This document shows positions 43,662 to 58,600 of a stretch of DNA of 64,000 bases, in pieces. Position numbers and translations under genes: made by a program. The stretch's first letter is position 1, and each line of letters opens with the position of its first letter. Under the pieces are notes generated by a model. The model worked only from the letters and a program-made list of their open reading frames with translations. It did not search any database and was not told the DNA's origin. The stretch spans positions 28,550,484-28,614,483 of the forward strand of contig NC_088307.1 of the NCBI RefSeq assembly GCF_032854445.1, in the 5' to 3' direction. Origin of the DNA: Liolophura sinensis. Taxonomy: Eukaryota; Mollusca; Polyplacophora; Chitonida; Chitonidae.

Positions 43662-46600
43662 GTATGATTATGAGAGAGTTTCTCCCAACTCGCATTTTTC
43701 TCCCAAACTGATGACGCTGTGGAGAGATTTCCAGTCGTTCATCTCAACAGAAGAAATGCTACTGGGCTGAAGTCACTCTGGTTCCTAAACAAGATAAATC
43801 AGTTGGAAAGAAGCCTATATGTGAAATGGAAATTCTAATGGACTGATATTTTTTTTATCTTAGATCAACATATTTATTTGATTTTGATTGGTGTTTTACG
43901 CCATATATTCAAGAAAATTTCATTAATATGACGTATCAGATGGGAGAAAACAAGATCTTGCCGTGAGAAACAACCAACCAACCTACTGTAATGCTATTGA
44001 ACTCGTGCAAGTTCAGAAATCAGTTTAAAGTAATAATTAAAGCTTCAAGTTGGTGTCACTTATCTGAACAGTGTAGATGAAAACCGTGAGATAAACTGAA
44101 AAACATTTATGCCACACTCTAACACCCCACTCTTAATAGGTGTCAGTTGAAAATAATTGGATCATACAGCACTATATCTGACAGGTTCACTGTGTAAATC
44201 ACACGCTCTATTTCGTATAATATTAGGTCCCGTACATTCAGTATGCAGCTAAGAAAAATTAGCATGTAAAAATGGAAGAGTTGTAGGCCTAATGTTCTCG
44301 ATTTGTCTATAATTTGCATACTCGTACACAGTTCGTAATTTTTCGAATACTGGACACTGGATGCCATTTGGTTTGTCAACAATAAACCAGTCTTTTGTGA
44401 TGAATGGTTCTGGATAAACTTGAAGAACAGACCTTCGTACATTTTTCAAATTATACTGTACGGTACTTTGTATCTACATTTCTCTGGGTCATGTTTTTGG
44501 TGTTTCAGGAGATATATCGAGTGTGTGGGGAGATAACTCTGGACTGATATGGAAAACAGCAACAGAAGACAAAGACCAGGAAGATGAAACTGAGGTCAGG
44601 GGTTACACTTTTACTCTCCAGTTTTATGCAGTATGAAAGTTTTTGAAATTTGAAGTTACAACATCATGGTGACCACTTCGGTGAACCATCTAATGGTTAG
44701 ATCGTCTGCCTCGCAGTCGGTATAGACCTGGGATCAAACCTGGGACGAGTCATACAAAAGACTTGTGATCGTTGCTACTTTGTACTGTGACGTTGTTGTC
44801 TCCTATTGGCACAGGAAGCTAATCAGTGCATATTTATTGTATATGCCTGCCCGTGTTAATATAAATGTAAATATTGTTTACATTTAATGACTTCATTCGC
44901 TGAAATATTTAGTTTAGATGTTAGAGACATCCCTGTTATATGATGTCTCCATTAATTAGATAAATACTCTTATTTGGGGTTTTTTTAGGCTACTGTTCTT
45001 GCTCAGATTATTTCTCTCTGACAACTTTTTTTTTTTTTTTTATTGATTTGGTTTTGTGAGAAAACCTTACGTCACAGCTGTTAACTTTCTTCACATTTTC
45101 ATTATCAAATCGCTCTGGCGACCTGTTGGAGTATAAAACTTCACCAACCTGTGACAAAACTTTTCAGCCATATTGGAGCAGTATGGAAATGTAAAAAATC
45201 TTGTTCTCCAGAACCGCTAAGCCAGTTGCATTGAAAATTGATGTGGGTGTACAAGACTACTGGGAGTATCAGGATAGACGTAAAACAAGTTCAAATCCAG
45301 AAGATTCTTTTTCTTCAGTTAGCATGAAATTATTAGCACCAGACTACCAGTCCTAGCAGGCTTGGGTTTAAATCCAATCTTCTCCTCACCATTTTTACCA
45401 AATTCATTTCAGATTAAAGTATGGACACTATGGTTCAATTGTTGGAGATCATGATGCCCAGGATGGCTAAAATAGTTTTGTTTTCATGGAAAATATGAGA
45501 TATGGTTTACACAAGGTACATGAAATTCACTTGCTCTGAGAGTTTGTTGTGTAATATGGATTAGGTCTAGTGTTTTGCTCGTATTAGACAAACCTGGGTC
45601 TTTTCAGAAGAACATAGAACAAATAGATTGGTACGGTCTGTGTGGGAGAAAGTGGGAGGTTTTAGAAAGTGGACACTAAAAGTTGTGAGTACAGACTGTT
45701 TGGAAGCCTTATAACTGCATGCAGTTCTATATTTTCATAGATGGAAGAAATCATGGATGAGCAAGGTGACAGACGTCGAAAGAGCAGCAGACGACGGATG
45801 AAGAGGCGACCTTTCTCTCCAGATAAAACCGGCCAGGATCGAGTGAAGACGAGGACTGGAGTACCGTGTACTACCAAAAGGAAGCGGAAGGCCGGCAAGC
45901 CCCAACCAGAGGCAGCACATGACAGGCCATGTGATAGGTTAGCTAACGGTAAGCGGAAAGAGTTAAGAGTTTCTTACTCATTTTGTGTCATTATTTCTCT
46001 TTTTTTTTTCAAGTTAACAATACATGTGGTTTACAATGATACTGTAATTCTTAAACCTAACGTGTCCTTTTTGTGAAGCCCTGAAATTGGCTAACCCCAC
46101 CAATGTAGTTTTGTCTACATTGAAACGAAGGCCACATTTGAATCGTAGGATTCAAGCATACAAACTCATTGGTATATTGTCTGGTTGTCACAATAAGACA
46201 ACGCATGTGACATTGACATTTATATAGGGCATCTGAAGTGAAATCATGCCCCACCCAGCCTCAGTGTACTCACCTGACACCCCATCCAGCCTCAGTGTAC
46301 TCACCTGACACCCCACCCAGCCTCAGTGTACTCACCTGAGACCACATATGACACCTGACCCATCCTCAGTGTACTCACCTGACACCCCACCCAGCCTCAG
46401 TGTACTCACCTGGCAACCCACCCAGCCTCTGTGTACTCACCTGACACCCCACCCAGCCTCAATGTATTCACCAGATACCCTACCCAGCCTCAGTGTACTC
46501 ACCTGACACCCCACCCAGCCTCAGTGCACTCACCTGGCAACCCACCCAGCCACAGTGTACTCACCTGGCAACCCACCCAGCCACAGTGTACTCACCTGAT

Positions 46601-49600
46601 AACCCACCCAGCCTCTGTGTACTCACCTGATTCCAAACATGACGCCCAACTCAGCCTCAGTATACTCACCTGATTCCATACATGACACCCCACCCAGCCT
46701 CTGCATACTCATCTGACACCACATGACACCTTACCCAGCCTCATTTTGCTTACCTGATGCCACACAACACTTTACCCAGCCTCTCTATGCTCATTTAATG
46801 CCAACATGACAACCAGCCAGCCTCATTATACTCATCTGATTCTGACATGACACCCAGCCTTGGTATACTCATCTTACATCAAACATTACACACCACAGTA
46901 TACTGCCACCAGACATCACGCCCCTTCCAGCCTCAGTGTACTCACACCAGACATTACACCCACCCAGACTCAGTATAGTCACACTAGACATGACACCCAC
47001 CCAGCCTCAGTGTACTTACACTAGACATTACACCAACCCAGCCTCAGTATACTCACACTAGACATTACACCCCTTCCAGCTTCAGTGTACTCACACCAGA
47101 CATTACACCCACCCAGACTCAGTATAGTCACACTAGACATGACACCCACCCAGCCTCAGTGTACTTACACTAGACATTACACCAACCCAGCCTCAGTATA
47201 CTCACACTAGGCATTACACCCTTTCCAGCTTCAGTGTACTCACACCAGACTCAGTGGACTAATCGCTAGACAGTGATGAATTTACCATTACCTTGAAAAA
47301 ATATTATTTGACTATTGTGACACAGTCTCTTATTTTTATCCTTCAGGAACTCCCTTCTGCTGTGATTTGTGTAAATCACCACATGTGTGTAACCGTAGCA
47401 ACAAGCCAGGCAAATCCTCCAAGCCGACAAAGTACACGCCCAGTCCACGTCACAAGGTGGACCCCCTGACAGGACGAATGCTGCGGCTGTGTAACGCTTG
47501 TGGTGAGAAACAAAACTGTTACTGTAATTATCAGGTGAAACAAAGTTGTGTCATGTTACCTGTATTCATCGGGTGAAACGAAGTTGTGTAATGTCACTTG
47601 TAATCATCAGGTGAAACAAAGTTGTGTCATGTTACCTGTAATCATCAGGTGAAACAAAGTTGTGTTGTGTTACCTGTATTCATCGGGTGAAACAAAGTTG
47701 TGTAATGTCACTTGTAATCATCAGGTGAAACAAAGTTGTGTCATGTTACCTGTAATCATAAGGTGAAACAAAGTTGTGTCATGTTGCCTGTATTCATCGG
47801 GTGAAACAAAGTTGTGTAATGTCACCTGTAATCATCAGGTGAAGCAAATTTGTGTCCTGTCACCTGTAATCAGCAAGTGAAACAAAGCTGTGTTATGTTA
47901 CCTGTTTATAATCTTCAGGTGAATCAGTGGTGTGTCATGTTACCTGTTCATAATTATCAGGTGGAACAATGGTACCTCAAGTTATCTGTTCATAATCTTT
48001 TGGCGAATCAGTGGTGTGTCATGTTATCTGTTCATAATCATCTGGTGAATGAATGGTGTGTCATGTTACCTGTTCACAGTCATCAGGTGAATCAATGGTG
48101 TGTCATGTTACCTGTTCATAATCTTCAGGTGAAACAATGGTGTGTCGTGTTACCTGTTCATAATCATCAGGTGAATCAATGGTGTGTCATGTTACCTGTT
48201 CATAATCTTCAGGTGAATCAGTGGTGTGTCATGTTACCTGTTCATAATCTTCAGGTGAATCAATGGTGTGTCATGTTTCCTGTTCATAATCTTCAGGTGA
48301 ATCAATGGTGTGTCATGTTACCTGTTCATAATTGTCAGGTGAATCAATGGTGTATCATGTTACCTGTTCATAATCATCAGATGAATCAGTGGTGTGTCAT
48401 GTTACCTGTTCATAATCTTCAGGTGAATCAATGGTGTGCCATGTTACCTGTTCATAATCTTCAGGTGAATCAATGGTGTGTCATGTTACCTGTTCATAAT
48501 CTTCAGGTGAATCAATGGTGTGTCACGTTACCTGTTCATAATCTTCAGGTGAATCAGTGGTGTGTCATGTTACCTGTTCATAATCTTCAGGTGAATCAGT
48601 GGTGTGTCATGTTACCTGTTCATAATCATCAGGTGAATCAATGGTGTGCCATGTTACCTGTTCATAATCTTCAGGTGAATCAATGGTGTGTCATGTTACC
48701 TGTTCATAATCTTCAGGTGAATCAATGGTGTGTCACGTTACCTGTTCATAATCTTCAGGTGAATCAGTGGTGTGTCATGTTACCTGTTCATAATCTTCAG
48801 GTGAATCAGTGGTGTGTCATGTTACCTGTTCATAATCATCAGGTGAATCAGTGGTGTGTCATGTTACCTGTTCATAATCTTCAGGTGAATCAATGGTGTG
48901 CCATGTTACCTGTTCATAATCTTCAGGTGAATCAATGGTGTGTCATGTTACCTGTTCATAATCTTCAGGTGAATCAATGGTGTGTCACGTTACCTGTTCA
49001 TAATCTTCAGGTGAATCAGTGGTGTGTCATCTTACCTTTTCATAATCATCTGGTGAATCAATGGTGTGTCATGTTACCTGTTCAAAGTCATCAGGTGAAT
49101 CAATGGTGTGTCATGTTACCTGTTCATAATTATCAGGTGAATCAGTGGTGTGTCATGTTACCTGTTCATCATCATCAGGTGAATCAGTGGTGTGTCATGT
49201 TACCTGTTCACAAAAATCATCAGGTGAATCAATGGTGTGTCATGTTACCTGTTCATAATTATCAGGTGAATCAGTGGTGTGTCACGTTACCTGTACATAA
49301 TTGTCAGGTGAATCAGTGGTGTGTCATGTTACCTGTTCATAATCATCAGTTGAAACAGTGATGTGTCATGTTACCTGCTCATAATCATCAGGTGAAACAA
49401 TGGTGTGTCATGTTACCTGTTCATAATCATCAGGTGAATCAGTGGTGTGTCATGTTACCTGTTCATAGTCATCAGGTGAATCAATGGTGTGTCATGTTAC
49501 CTGTTCATAATCTTCAGGCGAATCAGTGGTGTGTCATGTTACCTGTACACAATCATCCGGTGAATGAATGGTGTGTCATGTTACCTGTTCATAATCATCA

Positions 49601-52600
49601 GGTGAATCAGTGGTGTGTCATGTTACCTGTTCATAATTATCAGGTGAATCAGTGGTGTGTCATGTTACCTGTTCATAATTATCAGGTGAATCAATGGTGT
49701 GTTATGTTACCAGCTCATAATTATTAGGTCATACAAAATTGTCACATTTTACGTGTTTATCATCACCAGGTGAAACAGATCTGTGTCATGTTGACATATT
49801 GTCTGTTTCATTCGCAGGCCTCGCATTTGACCGCTCTGACCGTCCAAGGAAGGCTCGTGTCCTCCCGCCCCCAGAGGACAAAGAGAAGTACCTGGACGAG
49901 GCTAAGCAGTTTGGTCAACGACTCAGTGTGGAGCTGAATGACCCTGATGGTAAGTCCCCTAACTCATCGCATGGACCAGGCTAAGCAGACAGGTCAGGGG
50001 ACTCAGTGTGGAGCTGAATGACCCTGATGGTAAGTCCCCTAGCTCATCGCATGGACCAGGCTAAGCAGACAGGTCAGGGGACTCAGAGTGGAGCTGAACG
50101 ACCCTGATGGTAAGTCCCCTAACTCATCGCATGGACCAGGCTAAGCAGACTGGTCAGGGGACTCAGTGTGGAGCTGAATGACCCTGATGGTAAGTTCCCT
50201 AACTCATCGCATGGACCAGGCTAAGCAGACAGGTCAGGGGACTCAGTGTGGAGCTGAACGACCCTGATGGTAAGTCCCCTGGCTCATCACATGGACCAGG
50301 CTAAGCTGACTGGTCAGGGGACTCAGAGTGGAGCTGAATGACACTGATGGTAAGTCCCCTAGCTCATCTCATGGACGAGACTAAGCAGACAGGTCAGGGG
50401 ACTCAGTGTGGAGCTCAACAACCCTGATGGTAAGTCCCCTAACTTATCACATGGACGAGACTAAGCAGACAGGTCAGGGGACTCAGAGTGGAGCTGAATG
50501 ACCCTGATGGTAAGTCCCCTAACTCATCAAATGGACCAGGCTAAGCAGACAGGTCAGGGGATTCAGAGTGGAGCTGAATGACCCTGATGGTAAGTCCCCT
50601 AACTCATCAAATGGACCAGGCTAAGCAGACAGGTCAGGGGACTCAGTGTGGAGCTGAACGACCCTGATGGTAAGTCCCCTAACTCATCACATGGACGAGA
50701 CTAAGCAGACAGGTCAGGGGACACAGTGTGGAGCTCAACAACCCTGATGGTAAGTCCCCTAACTCATCGCATGGACCAGGCTAAGCAGACAGGTCAGGGG
50801 ACTCAGTGTGGAGCTGAACGACCCTAATTGTAAGTCCCCTAACTCATCTCATGAACCAGACTAAGCAGACAGGTCAGGGGACTCAGAGTGGAGCTGAATG
50901 ACCCTGATGGTAAGTCCCCTAACTCATCACATGGACCAGGCTAAGCAGACAGGTCAGGGGACACAGTGTGGAGCTAAATGACCCTGATGGTAAGTCCCAT
51001 AGCTCATCACATGGACTAGACTAAGTAGACAGGTCAGAAGACTAAGTGTGGAGCTGAACGACCCTGATGGTAAGTCCCCTAACTCATCAAATAGACGAGA
51101 CTAAGCAGACAGGTCAGGGGACTCAGTGTGGAGCTGAATGACCCTGATGGTAAGTCCCCTAACTCATCAAATGGACCATGCTAAGCAGACTGGTCAGGGG
51201 ACTCAGAGTGGAGCTGAATGATCCTGATGGTAAGTCCCCTAGCTCATCTCATGGACCAGGCTAAGCAGAATGGTTAGGGGACTCAGTGTGGAGCTGAATG
51301 ACCCTGATGGTAAGTCCCCTAACTCATCGCATGGACCAGGCTAAGCAGACAGGTCAGGGGACTCAGTGTGGAGCTGAACGACCCTGATGGTAAGTCCCCT
51401 AGCTCATCACATGGACCAGGCTAAGCAGACTGGTCAGGGGACTCAGAGTGGAGCTGAACGACCGTGATGGTAAGTCCCCTAACTCATCACATGGACCAGG
51501 CTATGCAGACTGGTCAGGGGACTCAGAGTGGAGCTGAACGACCCTGATGGTAAGTCCCCTAACTTATCGCATGGACCAGGCTAAGCAGAATGGTCAGGGG
51601 ACTCAGAGTGGAGCTGAACGACCCTGATGGTAATTCCCCCAGCTCATCAAATGGACGAGACTAAGCAGACAGGTCAGGGGACTCAGTGTGGAGCTGAATG
51701 ACCCTGAGGGTAAGTCCCCTAACTCATCACATGGACCAGGCTAAGCAGACAGGTCAGGGAACTCAGTGTGGAGCTGAACGATCCTGATGGTAAGTCCCCT
51801 AACTCATCACATGGACCAGGCTAAGCAGACTGGTCAGGGGACTTAGTGTGGAGCTGAATGACCCTGATGGTAAGTCCCCTAACTCATCACATGGACCAGG
51901 CTAAGCAGACAGGTCAGGGGACTCAGTGTGGAGCTGAATGACCCTGATGGTAAGTCCCCTAACTCATCACATGGACCAGGCTAAGCAGACAGGTCAGGGG
52001 ACTCAGTGTGGAGCTGAACGACCCTGATGGTAAGTCCCCTAACTCATCACATGGACCAGGCTAAGCAGACAGGTTAGGGGACTCAGAGTGGAGCTGAATG
52101 ACCCTGATGGTAAGTCCCCTAACTCATCACATGGACCAGGCTAAGCAGACAGGTCAGGGGACTCAGAGTGGAGCTGAATAACCCCGATGGTAAGTCCCCT
52201 AGCTCATCACATGGACCAGGCTAAGCAGACGTGTCAGGGGACTCAGAGTGGAGCTGAATGACCCTGATGGTAAGTCCCCTAGCTCATCACATGGACTAGA
52301 CTAAGTAGACAGGTCAGGGGACTCAGAGTGGAGCTGAATGACCCTGAGGGTAAGTCCCCTAACTCATCACATGGACCAGGCTAAGCAGACAGGTCAGGGG
52401 ACTAAGAGTGGAGCTGAACAACCCTGATGTTCTTTAAGCCAGCCGAGAGGAGGTAGGTGTGTCACTTTCGCATCACTGAGACGAGGTAGGTGTGTAACTT
52501 CCGCATCACCAAGTTGAGGTAGGTGTGTCACTTCCGCATCACCGAGACGAGGTAGGTGTGTCATTTCCGCATCATCGAGATGAGGTAGGTGTGTCATTTC

Positions 52601-55600
52601 CGCATCATCGAGATGAGGTAGGTGTGTTTTTTGGGTTAACACTAAAATGCAAAATGGAAGAAAAAGTAAATTGCCTTTGTGTGTTTTGTCTGATCATGAT
52701 GTTTTTTACAAATTTCCTGTTTTACGTGGCTTTCTACTAATGTCATGCTGTTTAACATGTTTACAATGTATACAACTTCATCAGTGCCTAGGGTTTGAAA
52801 TGCCATGGTTCTTTACAAGAGTGAAATGTTTAATTGCATTCCTGCTGACCGACTTTGTTTTATCTTTCTCTGGACTACAGCAGAGAGACTCTACTGCCCT
52901 CAGTTTAAGTTCAAAGCCTGCGGCTGTCTACAGAGCTACATTCTCTTTGAAGGTAAGACACTGTTTAACATGCCCTGTCTACATCATCATACATTCTTAT
53001 CAGTGACTCTGAGGTCACAGGTTCAAATCCTGCTCTGGTTCGTTTGGCCCTGGTTTTAAATCAGGAAGTCTGTCAGATGAAACTGTCCACCCATGGCAGA
53101 GCTGAATAAAAAAAATGACTGGCTACTGTGTTAAACAGCAAAGAAATGACCTTGTAAGGATTCAGATAACGACACCGTCTTGTAATGGTGAAATTAGTAA
53201 GACAAATAAAACTGTAATCAAATTAATGAATAAACAGCAAGACAAATTTCAGACAAGAAAGTACATGTGATAATTAAAACAAATTGATCCGGTGACACTG
53301 TTTTGTAACGGTGATCCGGTGACACTGTTTTGTAACGGTGATCCGGTGACACTGTTTTGTAACGGAGAAACAAACCACAAAAAAGCTCTTGAAATGCAGT
53401 GCAGTATGGGTTAATTGTTGCTGTTGTCTTGTCAGGTGATCAGGAACATTCCAGCCAGAGAGCGGAGAAACTGCTGAAGCTGGTGAAGGAAGCCAAACAG
53501 CTGCGAACCCTCAAGTATTACTCCCAGGATGAAGTGAAGAAACCTCAGCGGTGAGTGACAAGAAAACAGTACAGAATCTTCAGCACCATGACAACGGCAC
53601 CCATATTCCTGGCCCTGAGAGTCCATTGATCACTCGTCCTTATATTCCGGCCTGTGGATCATGAAGCTGCCTTAGACTTCAGGCTTACTCTTAACTTGTA
53701 GTATTATTCCTGAACTAAGATTTGACCTTCAGTTAGTCATGTCGATTATTCCTGAACTATGATTTGACCTTCAATTAGTCATGTTGTATTATTCCTGAAC
53801 TATGATTTGACCTTCAGTTAGTCATGTTGTATTATTCCTGAGCTAAGATTTGACCTTCAATTAGTCATGTTGTATTATTCCTGAACTGAGATTTGACCAT
53901 CAGTTAGTCATGCTGTACTATTTTTGAACTGAGATTTGACCATCAGTTAGGCATGTTGTATTATTCCTGAACTGAGATTTGACCATCAGTTAGTCATGTT
54001 GTATTATTCCTGAACTGAGATTTGACCTTCAGTTAGTCATGTTGTATTATTCCTGAACTATGATTTGACCTTCAATTAGTCATGTTGTATTATTCCTGAA
54101 CTGAGATTTGACCATCAGGTAGGCATGTTGTATTATTCCTGAACTGAGATTTGACCATCAGTTAGTCATGTTGTATTATTCCTGAACTGAGATTTGACCT
54201 TCAGTTAGTCATGAAGATCTATGACGCAGACTCTCAGAATTAAAGTCAAAATCCTTGTGGTAGGTCAGTTTTGAAGTTTAGTCTACGTCTGACAGCTTCC
54301 TGATCCTGAGGCCTGGTTGAAAGTCAAATTTTGGATAGTGATCTGTTGCTCATTGTAAAATAGCTTATTTGTGTGCCAGTACATCAAAACCTTGATTTAC
54401 AGCTTGCCTAAAACGGCTGTAAAGATAGCTGTAAACTCTAAAACAGCTGTAAAGATAGCTGTACACTATTTGCCAGTTACGTCTGTTTTCTCACAGCCAA
54501 GCCTGATACTGGTGGGATATTACAGGCAAAAAAAACACTAAAATAAACTATATTTGAGATAAAAGACCATTGAACACTCTCCATACAATGGTTCAGTTAA
54601 TTTTATTTTTTTTTTTTAGAAATTTTTGAAATCTGGTGACCTTTTTTGATAATACTGGAACCATTGACATCACATCAGGTTTTTGACACTTATCACCCAT
54701 AAAAAATGCATAGACATATAAATTTATGAATGTATTCGCCAAATAAACCTTGAAACTAACTATTTCAGGCAAACATTGTGGATTCCACATCACTGATGCC
54801 TTCTGGTTTACTACAAACCACTGGAGAATCTCGTGTTTCAAAACCAATTTACTTGGTTGAAAAACTTTTAAAAAAAGGAATCAAACTATTTTTCTGCATA
54901 GGGTTCATTTGTCTGATATATAATTCCTTTTAGTGCATTCTTTGCCTTTATAGTCTATCGGTGCATAAGGGGCTGGTTTTGGCTGAGTAGTTGCTTGTCT
55001 CTCAGTCACGTCCGGTTCTGGTTCAATCCCGGCCATGGACAGGGAGTTTATAGATTCTCCCTGATCTCTCTGTTTGTGGGGCCTCACTGACATCATGCCG
55101 TTAATGATGCTCATGTGACAGCTTACACAGTCTAATTAGTGTTTGTTGAAGATCACCCATGTTCATGTGACAGCTTACACAGTCTAATTAGTGTTTGTTG
55201 AAGATCACCCATGTTCATGTGACAGCTTACACAGTCTAATTAGTCTTTGTTAAAGACCACCTATGTTCCACCATACAATATGGTGTGTATATGTGCATCA
55301 TATGTGAGAAACCTTGTCACGAACTTGCCAAAGGCTAGTGGTTTGTTCCATCCTTTTCTGAGCTCCACCAATCATAAAGCTGACCTCCATAATACACATT
55401 ATGTAGGCGAAAAATCCTTGAAGATGGCGGTAGACAACAATCAATCAGAACTTCTAGTCACCGAACAACCATCATCCGTGGGGAGCCTGAGCAGAATGAT
55501 AGTGGGATCAAGCAACCTTCACGTGATGCAAGCGAACAAAAATGGGACAACGCCTCTTCTTTATGTCACACATGATGTGCCAAATACTTGTACCACAGGT

Positions 55601-58600
55601 TATATGAAAAACAGTATCCAATTTGTTGATACAACAAATGGCACCATGTAAACAGGTCCTACAACAAATGGCACCTTGTAAACAGGTCCTACAACAAATA
55701 GCACCTTGTAAACAGGTGCTACGACAAATGGCACCCTGTAAACAGGTCCTACGACAATTGGTACCTTGTAAACAGGTCCTACGACAATTGGCACCTTGTA
55801 AACAGGTCCTAGAACAAATGGCACCTTGTAAACAGGTCCTAGAACAAATGGCACCTTGTAAACAGGCCCTTCGACAATTGGCACCATGTAAACAGGTCCT
55901 ACGACAAATGGCACCTTGTAAACAGGTCCTTCGACAAATGGCACCTTGTAAACAGGCCCTACGACAAATGGCACCATGTAAACAGGTCCTAGAACAAATG
56001 GCACCTTGTAAACAGGTCCTAGAACAAATGGCACCTTGTAAACAGGTCCTTCGACAAATGGCACCTTGTAAACAGGTCCGACGACAAATGGCACCTTGTA
56101 AACAGGTCCTAAGACCCCCCAAAATACACCACTAACATGAAGTATATTTCACATGGAAGGCTGTTAAAAAACTATTCCTAGAAATAGTTCATTTTATTTT
56201 TGTCACAATTTTTTCAACCTAATAAAATCCATTTGAAAGTTTGGATTCTACAGTGGCCCTTTCTGACAACACTGGAACCAGCGAGGCCACATCAGGATTT
56301 TGTCACTTAAGATGCATAGAGTAATATACGATTTCTCTTTTGCCTGTCAAGTACAGGTCCCGTAACATTGGCCTAGGGAATGGGATGAAGAAGTCCAAGC
56401 TGTTTGAGGAGTTTGTGATGGAGAAGAGACATTATCTAAAGGAGACACTGAAGCTTTGTGAGCGAGCTGTGCAGAAGATACTGATCTACTCCAACAACTT
56501 CATACACAAGAAACTCAAATCTGAGGACGTAAGTGACTTCACACACAAGAAACTCAGATCTGAGGGGGTAAGTGACTTCATACACAAGAAACTAAAATCT
56601 GAGGAAGTAAGTGACTTCATACACAAGAAACTCAAATCTGAGGATGTAATTGACTCCACACACAAGAAACTCAAATCTGAGGACGTAAGTGACTTCACAC
56701 ACAAGAAACTCAAATCTGAGGGCGTAAGTGACTTCATACACAAGAAACTAAAATCTGAGGACCTAAGTGACTTCATACACAAAAAACTCAAATCTGAGGA
56801 TGTAACTGACTCCACACACAAGAAACTCAAATCTGAGAACGTAAGTGACTTCACACACAAGAAACTCATATCTGAGGGCATAAGTGACTTCACACACAAG
56901 AAATTCAAATCTGAGGACGTAAGTGACTTTATACACAAGAAACTCAAATCTGAGGATGTAAGTGACTTCATACATAAGAAACTCAAATCTGAGGATGTAA
57001 AGTGCCTTTATACAAAAGAACCACAAATCTGAGGATGTGATTGACTTCACATACAAGAAACTCAAATCTGAGGACATAAGTGACTTCATACACAAGAAAC
57101 TCAAATCTGAGGACGTAAGTGACTTCCCACACAAGAAACTCACATCTGAGGACCAAGTGACTTCATACATAAGAAACTCAAATCTGAGGATGCAAGTGAC
57201 TTCAAACACAGGAAACTCAAATCTGAGGATGCAATTGACTTCATACACAAGAAACTCAAATCTGAGGACGTAAGTGACTTCATACCTAAGAAACTCACAT
57301 CTGGGGATTTATGTGACTTCATACATAAGCAACTCAAATCTGTGGATGCAGGTGACTTTACACACAAGAAACTAAAATCTAGGGATGTAAGTGACTTCAT
57401 ATATAAGAAACTCAAATCTGAGGATGTAAAGTGCCTTTATACAAAAGAACTACAAATCTGAGGATGTGATTGACTTCACACACAAGAAACACAAATTTGA
57501 GGGGGTAAGTGACTTCATACCCAAGAAACTCAAATCTGAGGATGCAAGTGAAATCATACACAAGAAACTCAAATCTTAGGATGTAAGTGACTTCATACCT
57601 AAGAAACTCACATCTGGGGATTTATGTGACTTCATACATAAGCAACTCAAATCTGTGGATGCAGGTGACTTTACACACAAGAAACTAAAATCTAGGGATG
57701 TAAGTGACTTCATACACAAGAAACTCAAATCTGAGGACGTAAGTGACTTCATTCACAAGAAACTCAAATCTGAGGACGTAAGTGAAATGATACAAAACAA
57801 ACTCAAATCTGAGGGGGTAAGTGACTTCATACACTAGAAACTCAAACCTGAGGATGTAACTGACTCCAAACACAAAAAAACTCAAATCTGAGGATGTAAG
57901 TGACTTCATACACAAGAAACTCAAATCTGAGGACATAAGTGACTTCATACACAAGAAACTCAAATCTGAGGACATAAGTGACTTCATACACAAGAAACTC
58001 AAATCTGAGGACGTAAGTGACTTCCCACACAAGAAACTCACATCTGGGGATTTATGTGACTTCATACATAAGCAACTCACATCTGAGGACCAAGTGACTT
58101 CATACATAAGAAACTCAAATCTGAGAATGCAAATGACTTCCCTCACGAGAAACTCAAATCTGAGGACGTAAGTGAAATCATACACAAGAAACTCAAATCT
58201 GAGGACATAAGTGACTTCATACACAAGAAACTCAAATCTGAGGATGTAAAGTGCCTTCATACAAAAGAACCACAAATCTGAGGATGTAATTGACTTCACA
58301 CACAAGGAACTCAAATCTGAGGATGTAAGTGACTTCATACCCAAGAAACTCAAATCTGGGGATGCAAGTGACTTCATACACAAGAAACTCAAATCTGAGG
58401 ATGTAAATGACTTCCCACACAAGAAACTCAGATCTGAGGACATAAGTGACTTCATACACAAGAAACTCACATCTGAGGACCAAGTGATTTTATACACAAG
58501 AAACTCAAATCTGAGGATGCAAGTGAAATCATGCACAAGAAACTCAAATCTGAGGATGTAAGTGACTTCCCATACAAGAAGCTCACATTTGAGGACCAAG

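Noticed and set aside
45741-45743. Start codon of the GATA-like gene at exon 3
   Set aside because: Possible, but exons at 43607 and 44509 join in the right phases with a good ATG context, so the longer form was preferred at moderate confidence.
47850-49361. 503-codon ORF of 14-residue repeats
   Set aside because: It is a by-product of the 42-bp array, which is a multiple of three. It lies wholly in an intron between well-supported exons 4 and 5, with no acceptor or family match.
55508-56135. Cysteine-rich repeat ORF (204 codons, minus) that could look like a secreted toxin or keratin-like protein
   Set aside because: Shadow of the uniform 30-bp array; equal ORFs exist in other frames and strands, and there is no signal peptide or splice context.
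57685-58599. 304-codon minus-strand ORF in the 39-bp array
   Set aside because: Complement of the exon 8 donor array; the plus strand carries the real exon.
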